A DNA stretch of 64,000 nucleotides. It comes from Oleomonas cavernae. GTDB lineage: Bacteria > Pseudomonadota > Alphaproteobacteria > Zavarziniales > Zavarziniaceae. The DNA lies in contig NZ_QYUK01000011.1 of assembly GCF_003590945.1 (NCBI RefSeq), forward strand, positions 2,570,001 through 2,634,000, written 5' to 3'. The notes under the pieces were generated by a model, which saw nothing but the letters and a program-made list of their open reading frames with translations, did no database searches and was not told the DNA's origin. This document shows, in pieces, positions 39,383-53,004 of this stretch. Made by a program: the position numbers and the translations under genes. Each line of letters opens with the position of its first letter. Position 1 is the first letter of the stretch.

Positions 39383-39716
39383 CGATCAAATCTCCCGAAC
39401 GCTTGGCCACACGGACCTTGCGGCCGTCTTCCAGCACCTTGAAGCCGACGCGGGTCGGCTTGCCGTCGCGCGGATCCTCGATACCGAGGTTCGACACGTG
39501 GATCGGCGCGGGCTTCTCGACGATGCCGCCCTGGGTGGTCTGGGTCTGGCGGGTGTGACGCTTGACGATATTCACGCCGGCGACGACGACGCGCGCATCG
39601 GCCGGCAGAACAGCCACGACTTCGCCGCGCTTGCCCTTGTCCTTGCCGGTCAGCACGACGACCTTGTCGCCCTTGCGGATCCGCAGCTTCTGATGATCGG
39701 GATTAACGTTCGTCAT
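39375..39716 (-). CDS. rplX: 50S ribosomal protein L24
   Basis: 113 residues with a KOW motif ([20 protein letters not shown]) and [23 protein letters not shown] at 39716 touches the rplN stop (TGATG). It initiates large-subunit assembly. Confidence 0.95.
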   Translation of the reverse strand: MTNVNPDHQKLRIRKGDKVVVLTGKDKGKRGEVVAVLPADARVVVAGVNIVKRHTRQTQTTQGGIVEKPAPIHVSNLGIEDPRDGKPTRVGFKVLEDGRKVRVAKRSGDLIDG

Positions 39717-40083
39717 CACAGCACCTCCGGCGCGAGGCTGATGATCTTCATGTGATTGCGGGCGCGCAATTCGCGCACGACCGGCCCGAAGATACGGGTG
39801 CCGATCGGCTCGTTCTGCTTGTTGATCAGAACGGCCGCATTGTGGTCAAAGCGGATCGCCGTGCCATCGGCCCGACGCACTTCCTTGGCCGTGCGAACGA
39901 CGACGGCGCGATGCACGTCACCCTTCTTCACGCGGCCGCGGGGATCGCTTCCTTGACCGAAACGACGATGATGTCACCGACGCTCGCGTACCGGCGCTTG
40001 GCACCGCCCAGCACCTTGATGCACATCACCCGACGCGCGCCTGAATTATCGGCCACGTCCAGGTTCGTCTGCATCTGGATCAT
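39716..40083 (-). CDS. rplN: 50S ribosomal protein L14, frameshifted in this sequence
   Basis: From 40083 the frame gives [20 protein letters not shown] to SVKEAIP and then hits a stop; the remainder ([20 protein letters not shown]... ending at 39716) is in another frame. One extra G in the four-G run 39940-39943 restores [12 protein letters not shown] and the usual 122 residues. L14 is essential, so this is most likely a base-calling deletion. Confidence 0.9.
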
Positions 40084-40110
40084 GTTTCGCTACTCCTCAA
40101 TCGCCCGGGT

Positions 40111-40380
40111 TCAGGCTTCGGCCTGAACGATGGGCTTGCCATCCCGACCGACGGCGCCGACGACTTCCCAAGTCTTCAGCTTCGACAGCGGACGGCATTC
40201 CTGGATGGTCACGACATCGCCGACCTTGAACCGGTTGGCTTCGTCATGGGCGTGGTACTTCTTCGACCGGCGTACCACCTTCTTGAGCACCGGGTGCAGC
40301 ACGCGGCGTTCGACCTTCACGACGACAGTCTTGTCGTTCTTGTCGCTGACCACGACGCCCTGCAACAGTCGCTTCGGCAT
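40111..40380 (-). CDS. rpsQ: 30S ribosomal protein S17
   Basis: 89 residues, [20 protein letters not shown] and [20 protein letters not shown], an OB-fold primary rRNA-binding protein. It has a slightly extended C-terminus ([15 protein letters not shown]) as is common in alphaproteobacteria. Confidence 0.95.
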   Translation of the reverse strand: MPKRLLQGVVVSDKNDKTVVVKVERRVLHPVLKKVVRRSKKYHAHDEANRFKVGDVVTIQECRPLSKLKTWEVVGAVGRDGKPIVQAEA

Positions 40381-40410
40381 CTTGCTTCTCCTAAGGCGCG
40401 TTCCTCGGCA

Positions 40411-40617
40411 TCAGGCCGAGGCAGCCGCCTTTTCCTTCAAAACGGTCAGGATCTGGGCGATCTCGCGACGCACAGTACCCTGACGCGCGGTGTTCTCGAG
40501 CTGGCCGGTGGCCTTCTGGAAGCGCAGGTTGAACTGCTCCTTCTTCAGAACCGCCAGACGGTCGCCGAGCTCGTCGGCCGTCTTCAGCCGCAGGTCCGCG
40601 GGCTTAACGCTCGCCAT
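40411..40617 (-). CDS. rpmC: 50S ribosomal protein L29
   Basis: 68 residues; the two-helix L29 pattern [20 protein letters not shown] and [14 protein letters not shown] is clear. ATG at 40617 is two bases from the rplP stop, so the pair is coupled. Confidence 0.95.
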   Translation of the reverse strand: MASVKPADLRLKTADELGDRLAVLKKEQFNLRFQKATGQLENTARQGTVRREIAQILTVLKEKAAASA

Positions 40618-40619
40618 GA

Positions 40620-41039
40620 TCAGGCTCCTTCGCCCAGACGGGTCACGACCTTGGTCAGGATGGGCAGCTTGGCCGCGCCGAGCTGGAACGCTTCGCGCGC
40701 CAGATCGGCCGGGACGCCGTCCATCTCGAACATGATGCGACCAGGCTTCACACGGGCGACCCACAATTCAGGGGCGCCCTTACCTTTACCCATGCGCACT
40801 TCGGTCGGCTTCTTCGACACCGGCACGTCCGGGAAAATGCGGATCCAGACACGGCCGGCGCGCTTGATGTGGCGGGTGATCGCGCGGCGGGCCGCCTCGA
40901 TCTGCCGCGCCGTCACGCGTGCCGGTTCCATCGCCTTCAGGCCGTAGGCGCCGAAGTTCAGCGCCGTGCCGCCCTTGGCATTGCCATGGATCCGGCCCTT
41001 GAAGGCCTTGCGGAACTTAGTACGTTTCGGCTGCAACAT
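40620..41039 (-). CDS. rplP: 50S ribosomal protein L16
   Basis: 139 residues: [20 protein letters not shown], then [20 protein letters not shown] and [20 protein letters not shown]. It sits near the A site. It lies between rpsC and rpmC. Confidence 0.96.
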   Translation of the reverse strand: MLQPKRTKFRKAFKGRIHGNAKGGTALNFGAYGLKAMEPARVTARQIEAARRAITRHIKRAGRVWIRIFPDVPVSKKPTEVRMGKGKGAPELWVARVKPGRIMFEMDGVPADLAREAFQLGAAKLPILTKVVTRLGEGA

Positions 41040-41045
41040 GGTGGA

Positions 41046-41822
41046 TTACTCCGCCTGATCGCGCGGGGGAGCGTCGCGGCCGCCACGGTCGCCACGGCGA
41101 TCACGACGATCGCCACGGTTCTCGCGCGGCTCGCGCTCGGGGCGCGCCTGGTTGGCTTGCTCGGCCAGGCGCTTGTCCTGGGCCATCGGATCGTGGGCCA
41201 GGATCTCGCCCTTGAACACCCACACCTTCACGCCACAGGTCCCCATGGCGGTGTGTGCGGTGCCGCGGCCGAAATCGATGTCCGCACGCAGGGTGTGCAG
41301 GGGCACGCGGCCCTCGCGGTACCATTCGATACGGGCGATTTCCGCGCCGCCCAGACGGCCGCCGCAGTTGATGCGGATGCCGCCGGCGCCCAGACGCATG
41401 GCCGACTGCACGCTGCGCTTCATGGCGCGGCGGAAGGCGACGCGGCGCTCGAGCTGCTGCGCGATGTTCTCGGCGATCAGCTTGGCGTCGATCTCGGGCT
41501 TGCGGATTTCGACGATGTTCAGCGAAACCTCGGACTTGGTCATCTTGGCGAGCTCGGAGCGGAGCTTCTCGATGTCCGCGCCCTTCTTGCCGATGACCAC
41601 GCCCGGACGGGCGGTGTGGATCGTCACCCGGCACTTCTTGGCCGGACGCTCGATCACCACCTTCGCGATGCCGGCCGAGGCGAGCTTCTTCTCCAGGAAG
41701 GCACGGATCTTCAGATCCTCGTGCAGCAGCCCGGCGAAGTCCTTCTTGTCGGCATACCAGCGCGAATCCCAGGTGCGGTTGATACCCAGGCGCAGGCCGA
41801 TTGGATTAACCTTCTGACCCAT
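41046..41822 (-). CDS. rpsC: 30S ribosomal protein S3
   Basis: 258 residues with the KH domain ([20 protein letters not shown]) and [20 protein letters not shown] at the start. The tail after about residue 215 is a long low-complexity Arg/Asp/Gly extension (repeats of RRGDRGG type), longer than in most S3 proteins and probably disordered. Start overlaps the rplV stop by one base. Confidence 0.95.
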   Translation of the reverse strand: MGQKVNPIGLRLGINRTWDSRWYADKKDFAGLLHEDLKIRAFLEKKLASAGIAKVVIERPAKKCRVTIHTARPGVVIGKKGADIEKLRSELAKMTKSEVSLNIVEIRKPEIDAKLIAENIAQQLERRVAFRRAMKRSVQSAMRLGAGGIRINCGGRLGGAEIARIEWYREGRVPLHTLRADIDFGRGTAHTAMGTCGVKVWVFKGEILAHDPMAQDKRLAEQANQARPEREPRENRGDRRDRRGDRGGRDAPPRDQAE

Positions 41823-42211
41823 CAGGCCTTCTCCTCAGCCTCTTCACGGGCGCGAACCACGACCGTGATGTTCGAGAATTCCTTGACGATGCCGGCCGCC
41901 CGGCCACGCGCACGGGCGTGGAAGCGGCGCATCGTCAGGGCCCGGCCGACGGCCGCCTGCTGCACGAACAGGGTGTCGACGTCGAGCTGGTGATTGTTCT
42001 CGGCGTTGGCGATCGCGCTCTCCAGGACCTTCTTCACATCGCGGGCGATGTGCTTCTTGGAAAAGGCGAGCTCGGCCAGCGCGGTCGAGACCGGCTTGCC
42101 GCGGATCTGCTCGGCGACGAGGTTCAGCTTGCGCTGCGACGAGCGCAGCATGCGGCCGATCGCAACCGCTTCGTTTTCGCCCACGCGACGAGAATTCTTA
42201 GGCTTCGACAT
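41822..42211 (-). CDS. rplV: 50S ribosomal protein L22
   Basis: 129 residues; [20 protein letters not shown] and the exit-tunnel loop region [14 protein letters not shown] are characteristic. ATG at 42211, four bases past the rpsS stop. Confidence 0.95.
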   Translation of the reverse strand: MSKPKNSRRVGENEAVAIGRMLRSSQRKLNLVAEQIRGKPVSTALAELAFSKKHIARDVKKVLESAIANAENNHQLDVDTLFVQQAAVGRALTMRRFHARARGRAAGIVKEFSNITVVVRAREEAEEKA

Positions 42212-42215
42212 CGCC

Positions 42216-42494
42216 TTACTTCCTCTTCGCCTTCTTGTCGGCAGCGTGGCCATAGAAGGTCCGCGTCGGCGCGAATTCGCCGAGCTTGTGACCAACCATG
42301 TCCTCGTTCACCAACACGGGGATGAACTTGTGGCCGTTGTGCACGCCGAACGTCAGCCCCAGGAACTGGGGCAGAATGGTCGAGCGGCGCGACCAGGTCT
42401 TGATGACTTCCTTGCGGCCCGACGCGCGAGTGGTCTCTGCCTTCTTGAGCAGATAACCGTCGACGAACGGACCTTTCCATACTGAACGAGTCAC
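42216..42494 (-). CDS. rpsS: 30S ribosomal protein S19
   Basis: 92 residues: [20 protein letters not shown] and [20 protein letters not shown], standard S19, forming the head with S13. Confidence 0.97.
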   Translation of the reverse strand: MTRSVWKGPFVDGYLLKKAETTRASGRKEVIKTWSRRSTILPQFLGLTFGVHNGHKFIPVLVNEDMVGHKLGEFAPTRTFYGHAADKKAKRK

Positions 42495-42505
42495 GGCGGT
42501 CTCCG

Positions 42506-43336
42506 TTACTTCTTGGCGTGACGCGAGCGCAGGATGAAGGCATCAGTCCGCTTGTTAGAGCGGGTCTTGTTGCCTTTGGTTCCCTTGCCCCACGGCGTCA
42601 CGGGATGACGACCACCGGAAGTCCGGCCTTCGCCACCACCATGCGGGTGATCGATCGGGTTCATGGCGACGCCGCGCACCGACGGGCGGATGCCCAGCCA
42701 GCGGTTACGGCCTGCCTTGCCGACCTTGGTGTTCTGATTGTCGGGGTTCGAAACCGCGCCGACCGAAGCGATGCACTCGCCACGGACCAGACGCTGTTCA
42801 CCCGACGACAGACGCAGAATGCAATAGGCGCCGTCGCGACCGACGATCTGAGCGTAGGTCCCGGCCGAACGGGCAATCGCGCCGCCCTTGCCGATCTTCA
42901 GCTCGACGTTGTGCACGATGGTGCCGATCGGCAGGTTCTTCATGGGCGCGGCATTGCCGGGCTTCACGTCGACCTTTTCGCCGGCGACGACGCTGTCGCC
43001 CACCCCTAAGCGCTGCGGCGCCAGGATGTACGACTGCTCGCCGTCCTCATAGCGGATCAGCGCGATGAAGGCAGTGCGGTTGGGATCGTATTCGATCCGC
43101 TCGACCGTCGCCGGGACATCGAACTTGCGCCGCTGGAAGTCGACCAGACGGTAGGCCTTCTTGTGGCCGCCACCCACGCGCCGCATGGTGATGCGGCCGT
43201 GATTGTTGCGCCCGGCGTTCTTGTTCAAGCCTTCGGTCAAAGTCTTGACCGGCTTGCCTTTGTAGAGGCCGGAACGATCGATCAGCACCGTGCCGCGAAG
43301 CGACGGCGTGATCGGACGGAATGTCTTCAACGCCAT
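42506..43336 (-). CDS. rplB: 50S ribosomal protein L2
   Basis: 276 residues. The peptidyl-transferase-proximal motif [20 protein letters not shown] is present, and the N-terminal RNA-binding domain has [20 protein letters not shown]. Full family length. Confidence 0.97.
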   Translation of the reverse strand: MALKTFRPITPSLRGTVLIDRSGLYKGKPVKTLTEGLNKNAGRNNHGRITMRRVGGGHKKAYRLVDFQRRKFDVPATVERIEYDPNRTAFIALIRYEDGEQSYILAPQRLGVGDSVVAGEKVDVKPGNAAPMKNLPIGTIVHNVELKIGKGGAIARSAGTYAQIVGRDGAYCILRLSSGEQRLVRGECIASVGAVSNPDNQNTKVGKAGRNRWLGIRPSVRGVAMNPIDHPHGGGEGRTSGGRHPVTPWGKGTKGNKTRSNKRTDAFILRSRHAKK

Positions 43337-43339
43337 GGA

Positions 43340-43633
43340 TCAGATCCCCGTCGTCACGTCGATGGTCTGGCCGTCGGCCAGGGAGACGACTGCCTTCTTG
43401 AAATCGGACCGCTTGCCCAGCCGGCCGCGGAAGCGCTTTTCCTTGCCTTCCACGCGGATGGTGTTGACGGCCGTCACCTTGACCCGGAACAGCGACTCGA
43501 CCGCCGCCCGGATCTCGGGCTTGGTCGCCGTCAGCGGCACCTTGAAGGTAACCTGGTTGAATTCCGAACCGCGGGTCGACTTCTCAGTGATGACCGGCGA
43601 CAGGATGATGTCGTAATGCTTCAGCGAGCTCAT
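43340..43633 (-). CDS. rplW: 50S ribosomal protein L23
   Basis: 97 residues: [20 protein letters not shown] and [20 protein letters not shown]. It surrounds the exit tunnel and docks trigger factor and SRP. Start overlaps the rplD stop. Confidence 0.95.
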   Translation of the reverse strand: MSSLKHYDIILSPVITEKSTRGSEFNQVTFKVPLTATKPEIRAAVESLFRVKVTAVNTIRVEGKEKRFRGRLGKRSDFKKAVVSLADGQTIDVTTGI

Positions 43634-44247
43634 TTCAGGCGCGCCTCCAGGCTTTCGACGGCGGCCTTGGTGAGCACCAGCTTCTCGCGACGCAGGATGT
43701 CGTAGACGTTGGCACCGACCGTCGGCAGGACGTCGACGTGCGGAATGTTACGGGCCGCCAGGGCGAAACCTTCGTTCAGCACGGTGTCGACCACCAGCAC
43801 TGAAGTCCAGCCCAGGGTGGCGAACTTGGCCTTCAGCGCGCCGGTCTTCGCCTGCTCGAAAGCGGCGGAGTCGAGGACGACGAGTTGGCCGGCCTTGGCC
43901 TTGGCCGAGAGGGCGCTGCGCAACGCGAGCTGGCGAACCTTCTTGGGCAGGTCAAAGGCATGGCTGCGGACAACCGGGCCCATGGTCTTGGCACCGCCAC
44001 GGAACTGGCCCACTTTCTTGGAGCCGTGACGGGCATGACCCGTCCCCTTCTGGCGGTACATCTTCTTGGTCGTGGCGGTAACCTCGCTCACCGTCTTGAT
44101 CCGGTGATTGCCCGACTGGCGCTTGGCAAGCTGCCAAAGCACCATGCGGTGCAGGATATCCGCACGCGGCTCGAGACCGAACACCTCGTCAGCGAGTTCA
44201 ATCGAACCCGCTGCAGTGGCGTCGAGCGTAGTGACGTCGGCCTTCAT
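43630..44247 (-). CDS. rplD: 50S ribosomal protein L4
   Basis: 205 residues with the extended loop [20 protein letters not shown] that lines the exit tunnel. In gammaproteobacteria L4 represses the S10 operon; not assessed here. The start is five bases beyond the reconstructed rplC stop (44253). Confidence 0.95.
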   Translation of the reverse strand: MKADVTTLDATAAGSIELADEVFGLEPRADILHRMVLWQLAKRQSGNHRIKTVSEVTATTKKMYRQKGTGHARHGSKKVGQFRGGAKTMGPVVRSHAFDLPKKVRQLALRSALSAKAKAGQLVVLDSAAFEQAKTGALKAKFATLGWTSVLVVDTVLNEGFALAARNIPHVDVLPTVGANVYDILRREKLVLTKAAVESLEARLK

Positions 44248-44252
44248 CTCAA

Positions 44253-44959
44253 TCAGCCCTCCGACGACGCAGCGGCTTCAGCCGCCGGCGCCTGCTTTAC
44301 CCCACCCGGCAGGGGCAGGCCGTCCTGCTTCACCTTGATGGCGTCGCGGACCAGCACATAAGAGCCCTTGGCGCGGGGATGGCACCCTTCACCAGGATGA
44401 GGCCGCGACCGCTATCGATCTTGGCGACCTCGAGGTTCTGAACGGTGACCCGTTCGGCACCCAGGTGACCGGCCATCTTCTTGCCCTTGAACACCTTGCC
44501 GGGGTCCTGGCGCTGGCCAGTCGACCCGTGGCTGCGGTGCGAGACCGAGACGCCGTGGGTGGCGCGCAGGCCGGCGAAGTTCCAGCGCTTCATGACGCCC
44601 TGGAAGCCCTTGCCCTTGCTCTCGCCGGTCACGTCGATCTTCTGGCCGGGCACGAAGTGCTCGACCGATAGCTCGTCGCCGACGTTCAGCAGGGCATCTT
44701 CCGTTACGCGGAATTCGACCAGCTTCAGCTTCGGCTCGACACCTGCCTTGGCATAGTGACCGCGCTGCGGCTTGGTCACATTCTTCACCTTCGCCTTGCC
44801 CGAACCGAGCTGGAGGGCCGTGTAGCCTTCCTTCTCGACCGAGCGGGTCGCGACGACCTGCAGATTGTCGATCTGCAGCACCGTCACCGGCACATGGGCA
44901 CCGTCGGCTGCAAAGAGCCGAGTCATCCCGATTTTCTTGGCGATCACACCGGAACGCAT
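44253..44959 (-). CDS. rplC: 50S ribosomal protein L3, frameshifted near its 3' end in this sequence
   Basis: From 44959 the frame reads [20 protein letters not shown] through [20 protein letters not shown] to LILVKGAIP, then diverges. One extra C near 44374 (GCGCGGGG to GCGCCGGGG) restores [20 protein letters not shown] and ends at TGA 44253-44255, directly before rplD. As written, the frame stops near 44330 with an unrelated tail. L3 is essential for peptidyl-transferase-centre assembly, so a sequence error is likely. Confidence 0.9.
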
Positions 44960-44969
44960 GGCATCACCC

Positions 44970-45278
44970 TCAGAGCTTGATCTCGACGTCGACGCCCGCG
45001 GCGAGGTCGAGCTTCATCAGCGCGTCCACGGTCTGCGGCGTCGGGTCGACGATGTCGAGGAGACGCTTGTGAGTCCGAATTTCGAACTGCTCGCGGCTCT
45101 TCTTGTCGATGTGCGGACCCCGCAACACCGTGTACTTTTCAATGTGCGTCGGCAGGGGGATGGGACCCCGAACGCGCGCGCCGGTCCGCTTTGCGGTGTT
45201 CACGATCTCACTCGTCGACTGGTCGAGCACGCGATGATCGAACGCCTTGAGGCGGATGCGGATGTTTTGGCTGTCCAT
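44970..45278 (-). CDS. rpsJ: 30S ribosomal protein S10
   Basis: 102 residues: [20 protein letters not shown] and [20 protein letters not shown], the classical S10/NusE sequence; it also acts in antitermination. It lies between tuf and rplC. Confidence 0.97.
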   Translation of the reverse strand: MDSQNIRIRLKAFDHRVLDQSTSEIVNTAKRTGARVRGPIPLPTHIEKYTVLRGPHIDKKSREQFEIRTHKRLLDIVDPTPQTVDALMKLDLAAGVDVEIKL

Positions 45279-45307
45279 TTGCGTAAATCCTCGAACGCTT
45301 CCGCGTC

Positions 45308-46498
<1,191 letters not shown>

Positions 46499-46530
46499 CT
46501 CGGCTCTCCGTAACGCTAGCGGTGACTGAC

Positions 46531-48606
<2,076 letters not shown>

Positions 48607-48621
48607 GTCTGCGCGCTCCCC

Positions 48622-49475
<854 letters not shown>

Positions 49476-49598
49476 CAGTCCTGCCTTCTCTTCCCTCGTT
49501 CAAGCCACGCAAGTCCGCTGACAATGTCAAAGAGCGGCCCCACGCAACAAAGCCGGCCAACAGCGCACCCGGCGCTGCCGCCGACCAAATCTCGTGGC

Positions 49599-49614
49599 CA
49601 ATGGCGAACCATTG
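49599..49614 (-). promoter_or_regulatory. UUCG-loop hairpin in the rpsL leader
   Basis: In the minus-strand RNA, CAAUGG-UUCG-CCAUUG forms a 6-bp stem closed by a UUCG tetraloop. It lies about 125 bases before the rpsL start, inside the leader expected from the promoter at 49695-49723. A regulatory role is inferred only. Confidence 0.4.
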
Positions 49615-49694
49615 ACCGATGTAACAGGTACTCGATACTCGTCGACGCCGCGTTTAGGTTGAACCCCTACCACCGCCGTCCGAGTGAGGGGCGC

Positions 49695-49723
49695 ACCATA
49701 TTGGCGAGGGTTCGAGTCGTCAA
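49695..49723 (-). promoter_or_regulatory. Putative promoter of the rpsL (str) operon
   Basis: On the minus strand TTGACG (49723-49718), 17-bp spacer, TATGGT (49700-49695). It would give a leader of about 210 bases to rpsL. The 309-bp gap between rpsL and the amidase gene (49476-49784) otherwise contains only the hairpin above and a TTGACATTGTCA palindrome near 49520-49530 without a good -10. Confidence 0.55.
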
Positions 49724-49784
49724 GGGGAAAGGGACCCCCCTTCCTGATTTCAGACCGCCCAGGCCATGCGCCCCGCGCAGAGCG

Positions 49785-51185
49785 CTATAGCACGGGAATC
49801 GGGGCCCCTGCCACGCCCCGGGCCTCCAGGAAAGCCGCCGCGCGCAGGGCCAGATCCTCGCGCCAGGGGGCGGCAATCACCTGCACCCCGATCGGCAGGC
49901 CGCCGGGATCGGCCCCCGGCACCGGCACCGCGCAGACCGGCAGGCCGATGGCCGAGATCGGCTGGGTGAACAGGCCGAACATCGGCCGGACGGGTACCGT
50001 CCGGCCACGCAGTTCCATGGTTTTCTGCCCGATCCGGGGCGCCTGCATGGGCGTCGAGGGGGCGATCAGCAGGTCGAAGTCCTTGAATAGCCGGGCGGCC
50101 TGGGCGGCGTACCAGCGCCGCACCGCCTGGGCCTTGACCAGCCAGGGCGCGGGCAGCATGGCCCCGGCCAGGAAGCGGTCGCGGGTTTCGGGATCGAAAT
50201 CGTTGGCCCGGGTGCGCAGGCGGTCCAGGTGCAGGGTGGCGCCTTCGGCATTGGTAATAAGGAAGGCGGCCGCCCGCCCCGCCTCGGCCCCCGGCAGGTC
50301 GACGGTGGTGCCGGCGCCCAGGGCCGCGGCGACCAGGGCGACGGCCTTGGCCGCCACCGGCATGCCGTCGGTCGAGAAATGCCCGCCCAGCACGCCGATG
50401 CGCAAGCCGTCGATGCCCTGCCCCAGGCCGGGCAGCGTCGGCTCGACCGGGCGCTCGGCACAGGCGTGATCCTGCGGGTCGTGGCCCTGCATCAGGTCAT
50501 AGGCCAGCGCCAGGTCGCGGGCTGAGCGGGCGAAGGGGCCCAGGTGATCGAGGCTGTCGCAGAAGGGAAAGCTGCGGCTGCGCGGCAGGCGGCCATAGGT
50601 CGGCTTCAGGCCGAAGGTGCCGCACAGGGAGGACGGCACCCGGATCGAGCCGTTGGTGTCGGAGCCCAGGGAAATGGGCGCCAGGCCGCCCCCGGTCGCC
50701 GCGCCGCAGCCCGACGAGGAGCCGCCGGCCATATGGTCCGGCGCATGAGGGTTGCGGCAGGCCCCGTCATGGACATTCTCGCCGGTGAAGTCATAGGCGT
50801 ATTCGCCCATGTTCAAGGCGCCGATCAGCACGGCGTCGGCCGCGGCCAGGCGTTCGATCAGCACGGCATCCCTGGTCGCCGGCGCCCGCGCGCGGTTGAT
50901 CAGGCTGCCCGCCCGGGTCGGCAGGCCTTCCACATCGAACAGGTTCTTGACCGCGAAGGGCACGCCCGCCAGCGGCCCCAGCGCCTCGCCCCGCGCCTTG
51001 CGTTCGTCGATCGCCCGGGCAGTCTCCAGCGCCCGCGCCGCCAGAACGTCGGTGAAGGCGTTCAGCTTGCCGTTGGCGGCCGCGATGCGGTCAAGGAACA
51101 GGCGGGTCACGGCGCTGGCGGTGACATGGCCACGGCGAACCTGGTCGGCGATCGCGTGCGCCGGCGCGAAAGGGTCGATGCTCAC
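49785..51185 (-). CDS. AtzE-type amidase (amidase signature family)
   Basis: A 466-residue amidase signature enzyme. The catalytic Lys is in GVPFAVKNLFDVEG (near residue 79), and the Ser-cisSer pair lies in AGGSSSGCGAATGGG and LGSDTNGSIRVP. Length and wording (GENVHDGACRNPHAPDHMAG, in part) match AtzE/1-carboxybiuret hydrolase-type enzymes, which act with the small AtzG subunit. That subunit is encoded immediately upstream. GTG at 51185 lies six bases past the atzG stop. Probable role: hydrolysis of an amide-N compound such as carboxybiuret; substrate is inferred. Confidence 0.87.
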   Translation of the reverse strand: MSIDPFAPAHAIADQVRRGHVTASAVTRLFLDRIAAANGKLNAFTDVLAARALETARAIDERKARGEALGPLAGVPFAVKNLFDVEGLPTRAGSLINRARAPATRDAVLIERLAAADAVLIGALNMGEYAYDFTGENVHDGACRNPHAPDHMAGGSSSGCGAATGGGLAPISLGSDTNGSIRVPSSLCGTFGLKPTYGRLPRSRSFPFCDSLDHLGPFARSARDLALAYDLMQGHDPQDHACAERPVEPTLPGLGQGIDGLRIGVLGGHFSTDGMPVAAKAVALVAAALGAGTTVDLPGAEAGRAAAFLITNAEGATLHLDRLRTRANDFDPETRDRFLAGAMLPAPWLVKAQAVRRWYAAQAARLFKDFDLLIAPSTPMQAPRIGQKTMELRGRTVPVRPMFGLFTQPISAIGLPVCAVPVPGADPGGLPIGVQVIAAPWREDLALRAAAFLEARGVAGAPIPVL

Positions 51186-51190
51186 GATGC

Positions 51191-51390
51191 TCAGGCCGGG
51201 GTGATGGGCGAGAAGATGCCGGCAAGGTCGAGGACATCATCGCCCAGGGGCGCCGCCTCGACCAGGGCGGCCATGGCGGCCGCAAGCGTCAGGAACTGCG
51301 ATACCCGGGGCGCTGTTCGGCCGTAATGGTCAGGCCGAGCAGCGCCGCGCAGGCATCGATGTGGCGCGCGGGATCGAAATCCGCCGTCAT
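51191..51390 (-). CDS. AtzG-like small subunit (DUF4089), frameshifted in this sequence
   Basis: From ATG 51390 the frame gives ADFDPARHIDACAALLGLTI and EQRPG, then stops early. The remainder in the next frame reads VSQFLTLAAAMAALVEAAPL and ends DLAGIFSPITPA before TGA 51191-51193. One extra C in the CCC run at 51304-51306 joins them into a protein of about 66 residues with the DUF4089/AtzG pattern. AtzG is an obligate partner that stabilises AtzE. The lesion type matches four others in the window. Too short to be obvious in gene finding; it fills the gap between permease and amidase. Confidence 0.75.
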
Positions 51391-51406
51391 TCTTACTCCG
51401 TCACTC

Positions 51407-52984
51407 TCACTCCGCCGGCTCCGGCACCGCGTGATGGCTGCCCATCGGCACCGCACTTGGCACGACCCGGCGGGCGGCCAAGGCCAGGGCACCCGCGAAC
51501 AGCAGGTAGCCTACCACCACCGCCGGGCTCTGCGCGATGCCGATGGCCTCGCCATGCATAAAGCCGAAGAAGCTCAGGACCGCGCCGGCGATGGCGAAGA
51601 ACGACGCCTTCATGAACTGGCGCTCGACGATGAAGACGCCGATCGCCCCCAGGACCAGGCCGCCCAGGATGGCACCGCCGCCCAGCACTTCCAGGCCGTG
51701 GTAGAGCACGCCGTTGGTCCCCAGCTTGTCGAAGCCGACCGCCGCCGCCGTGGTGCCAGCCGCGCCCAGTGCCGAGTCGATCTGCAGCTTGCCCCAGGCC
51801 GCCAGGTGCGGGGTCAGGGCCAGCACCACCGCCGGGGCGTGGGACTTGGGGGTTTCCTGGAACGCCTGGGCCCCGATCAGCATGCCGATATAGAGCAGGA
51901 TGGGCGAGATCGCGACCACCGGCACCACGGCCAGCAGCAGGGCGATCACCCCGAACCACGACAGGGCGATGACCATCAGGCCGGTCGCCGCCGAATAGCC
52001 GATGCGCCCGCCCATGGCCTTCCAGCCGGGATGGCCGATATAGACCGCATTGATGAAGGGATTGCCCATCATGCAGCCGATCAGGCTGACCACGCCATCG
52101 GCGGTGAGCACGCGGGTGGTGGGGTAGACGTCACCCGCCACCTCGGCGCTCTCCACGTTGTCCATGGCCTCGACCAGGTCGTAGATGCCGAAGGGGATGG
52201 CCGTGACCAGGATGACGCCCAGGAACTCGAAGCCGCCGAAGACGTGATCGAAGGCCGGCAGCGGCACCGAGAAGCCGAAGTTGGCGAAGGAGCCCAGGAA
52301 GCCCTCGCCGGTCAGCCCGCCGAAATTGAAGCCGAACAGGGTCGAGCCCCAGGCGATGATCATGCCCACGATGATCGCGACTAGGCCGGCCGGGATGCCC
52401 TTGGGATATTTCAGGCCGCCGAACCAGCTCATCAGGATGACGCCGAAACAGGCCAGGCCGATCACCGGGGTCATGAACATCTCGAGTGCCGGCTTCATCG
52501 AGATGAAGGCGACCGAGACGCCGGCGAGCGTGCCAAGCAGGGCGGCGCGCGGCGTGATCTTGCGGATGATGGGGGCGACGAAGCCGCCGGCCATCAACAC
52601 GAAGCTCTGGATGAAGACCCAGGTCAGGCCCGCTTCCCAGCCCTTGACCGGGTCGCCGGTGGTGAGCGCGATGGGCAGCATGATCACGAAGGTGACCACG
52701 AACATGTGCGGCACGCTGATGCCCGAGGGCAGCGCGCAAACATCGCTCCGCCCGGTCTTCAGGGCCAGGCGATAGGCCAGCCAGGCATAGTAGCCGGTCG
52801 ACAGGCACATCATCAGGCCCATGGCGGGCAGGATGCGACCGAAAACGATGTCGTCGGGCATCTTCAGGACGAAGCGCAGCAGCCCGGTCAGCACCAGCAT
52901 GTTGACCAGGATATTGGTGCCGAAGCCGAAAAAGGCGTTCCAGTCGCCCGGTGTCCAGATCTTGGGTTTAGTCGTCGCCGTCAT
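51407..52984 (-). CDS. NCS2-family nucleobase-type permease
   Basis: A 525-residue membrane protein with 12 to 14 hydrophobic segments. The NCS2 core motifs appear as ALPSGISVPHMFVVTFVIML, in part, and AEVAGDVYPTTRVLTADGVV, GCMMGNPFINAVYIGHPGWK in part. The family imports purines, pyrimidines and related ring or ureido compounds with protons. ATG at 52984 has AGGGGAGA upstream. It lies between the BiuH-like hydrolase and atzG, all on one strand with short gaps, so it is probably the importer for the compound they degrade. Confidence 0.85.
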   Translation of the reverse strand: MTATTKPKIWTPGDWNAFFGFGTNILVNMLVLTGLLRFVLKMPDDIVFGRILPAMGLMMCLSTGYYAWLAYRLALKTGRSDVCALPSGISVPHMFVVTFVIMLPIALTTGDPVKGWEAGLTWVFIQSFVLMAGGFVAPIIRKITPRAALLGTLAGVSVAFISMKPALEMFMTPVIGLACFGVILMSWFGGLKYPKGIPAGLVAIIVGMIIAWGSTLFGFNFGGLTGEGFLGSFANFGFSVPLPAFDHVFGGFEFLGVILVTAIPFGIYDLVEAMDNVESAEVAGDVYPTTRVLTADGVVSLIGCMMGNPFINAVYIGHPGWKAMGGRIGYSAATGLMVIALSWFGVIALLLAVVPVVAISPILLYIGMLIGAQAFQETPKSHAPAVVLALTPHLAAWGKLQIDSALGAAGTTAAAVGFDKLGTNGVLYHGLEVLGGGAILGGLVLGAIGVFIVERQFMKASFFAIAGAVLSFFGFMHGEAIGIAQSPAVVVGYLLFAGALALAARRVVPSAVPMGSHHAVPEPAE

Positions 52985-53004
52985 CTGTGTGGTCTCCCCT
53001 CGCC

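Noticed and set aside
49513-49530. TTGACA near rpsL as the main str promoter
   Set aside because: The hexamer at 49525-49530 has no acceptable -10 at 16-18 bases; the site at 49695-49723 is better.
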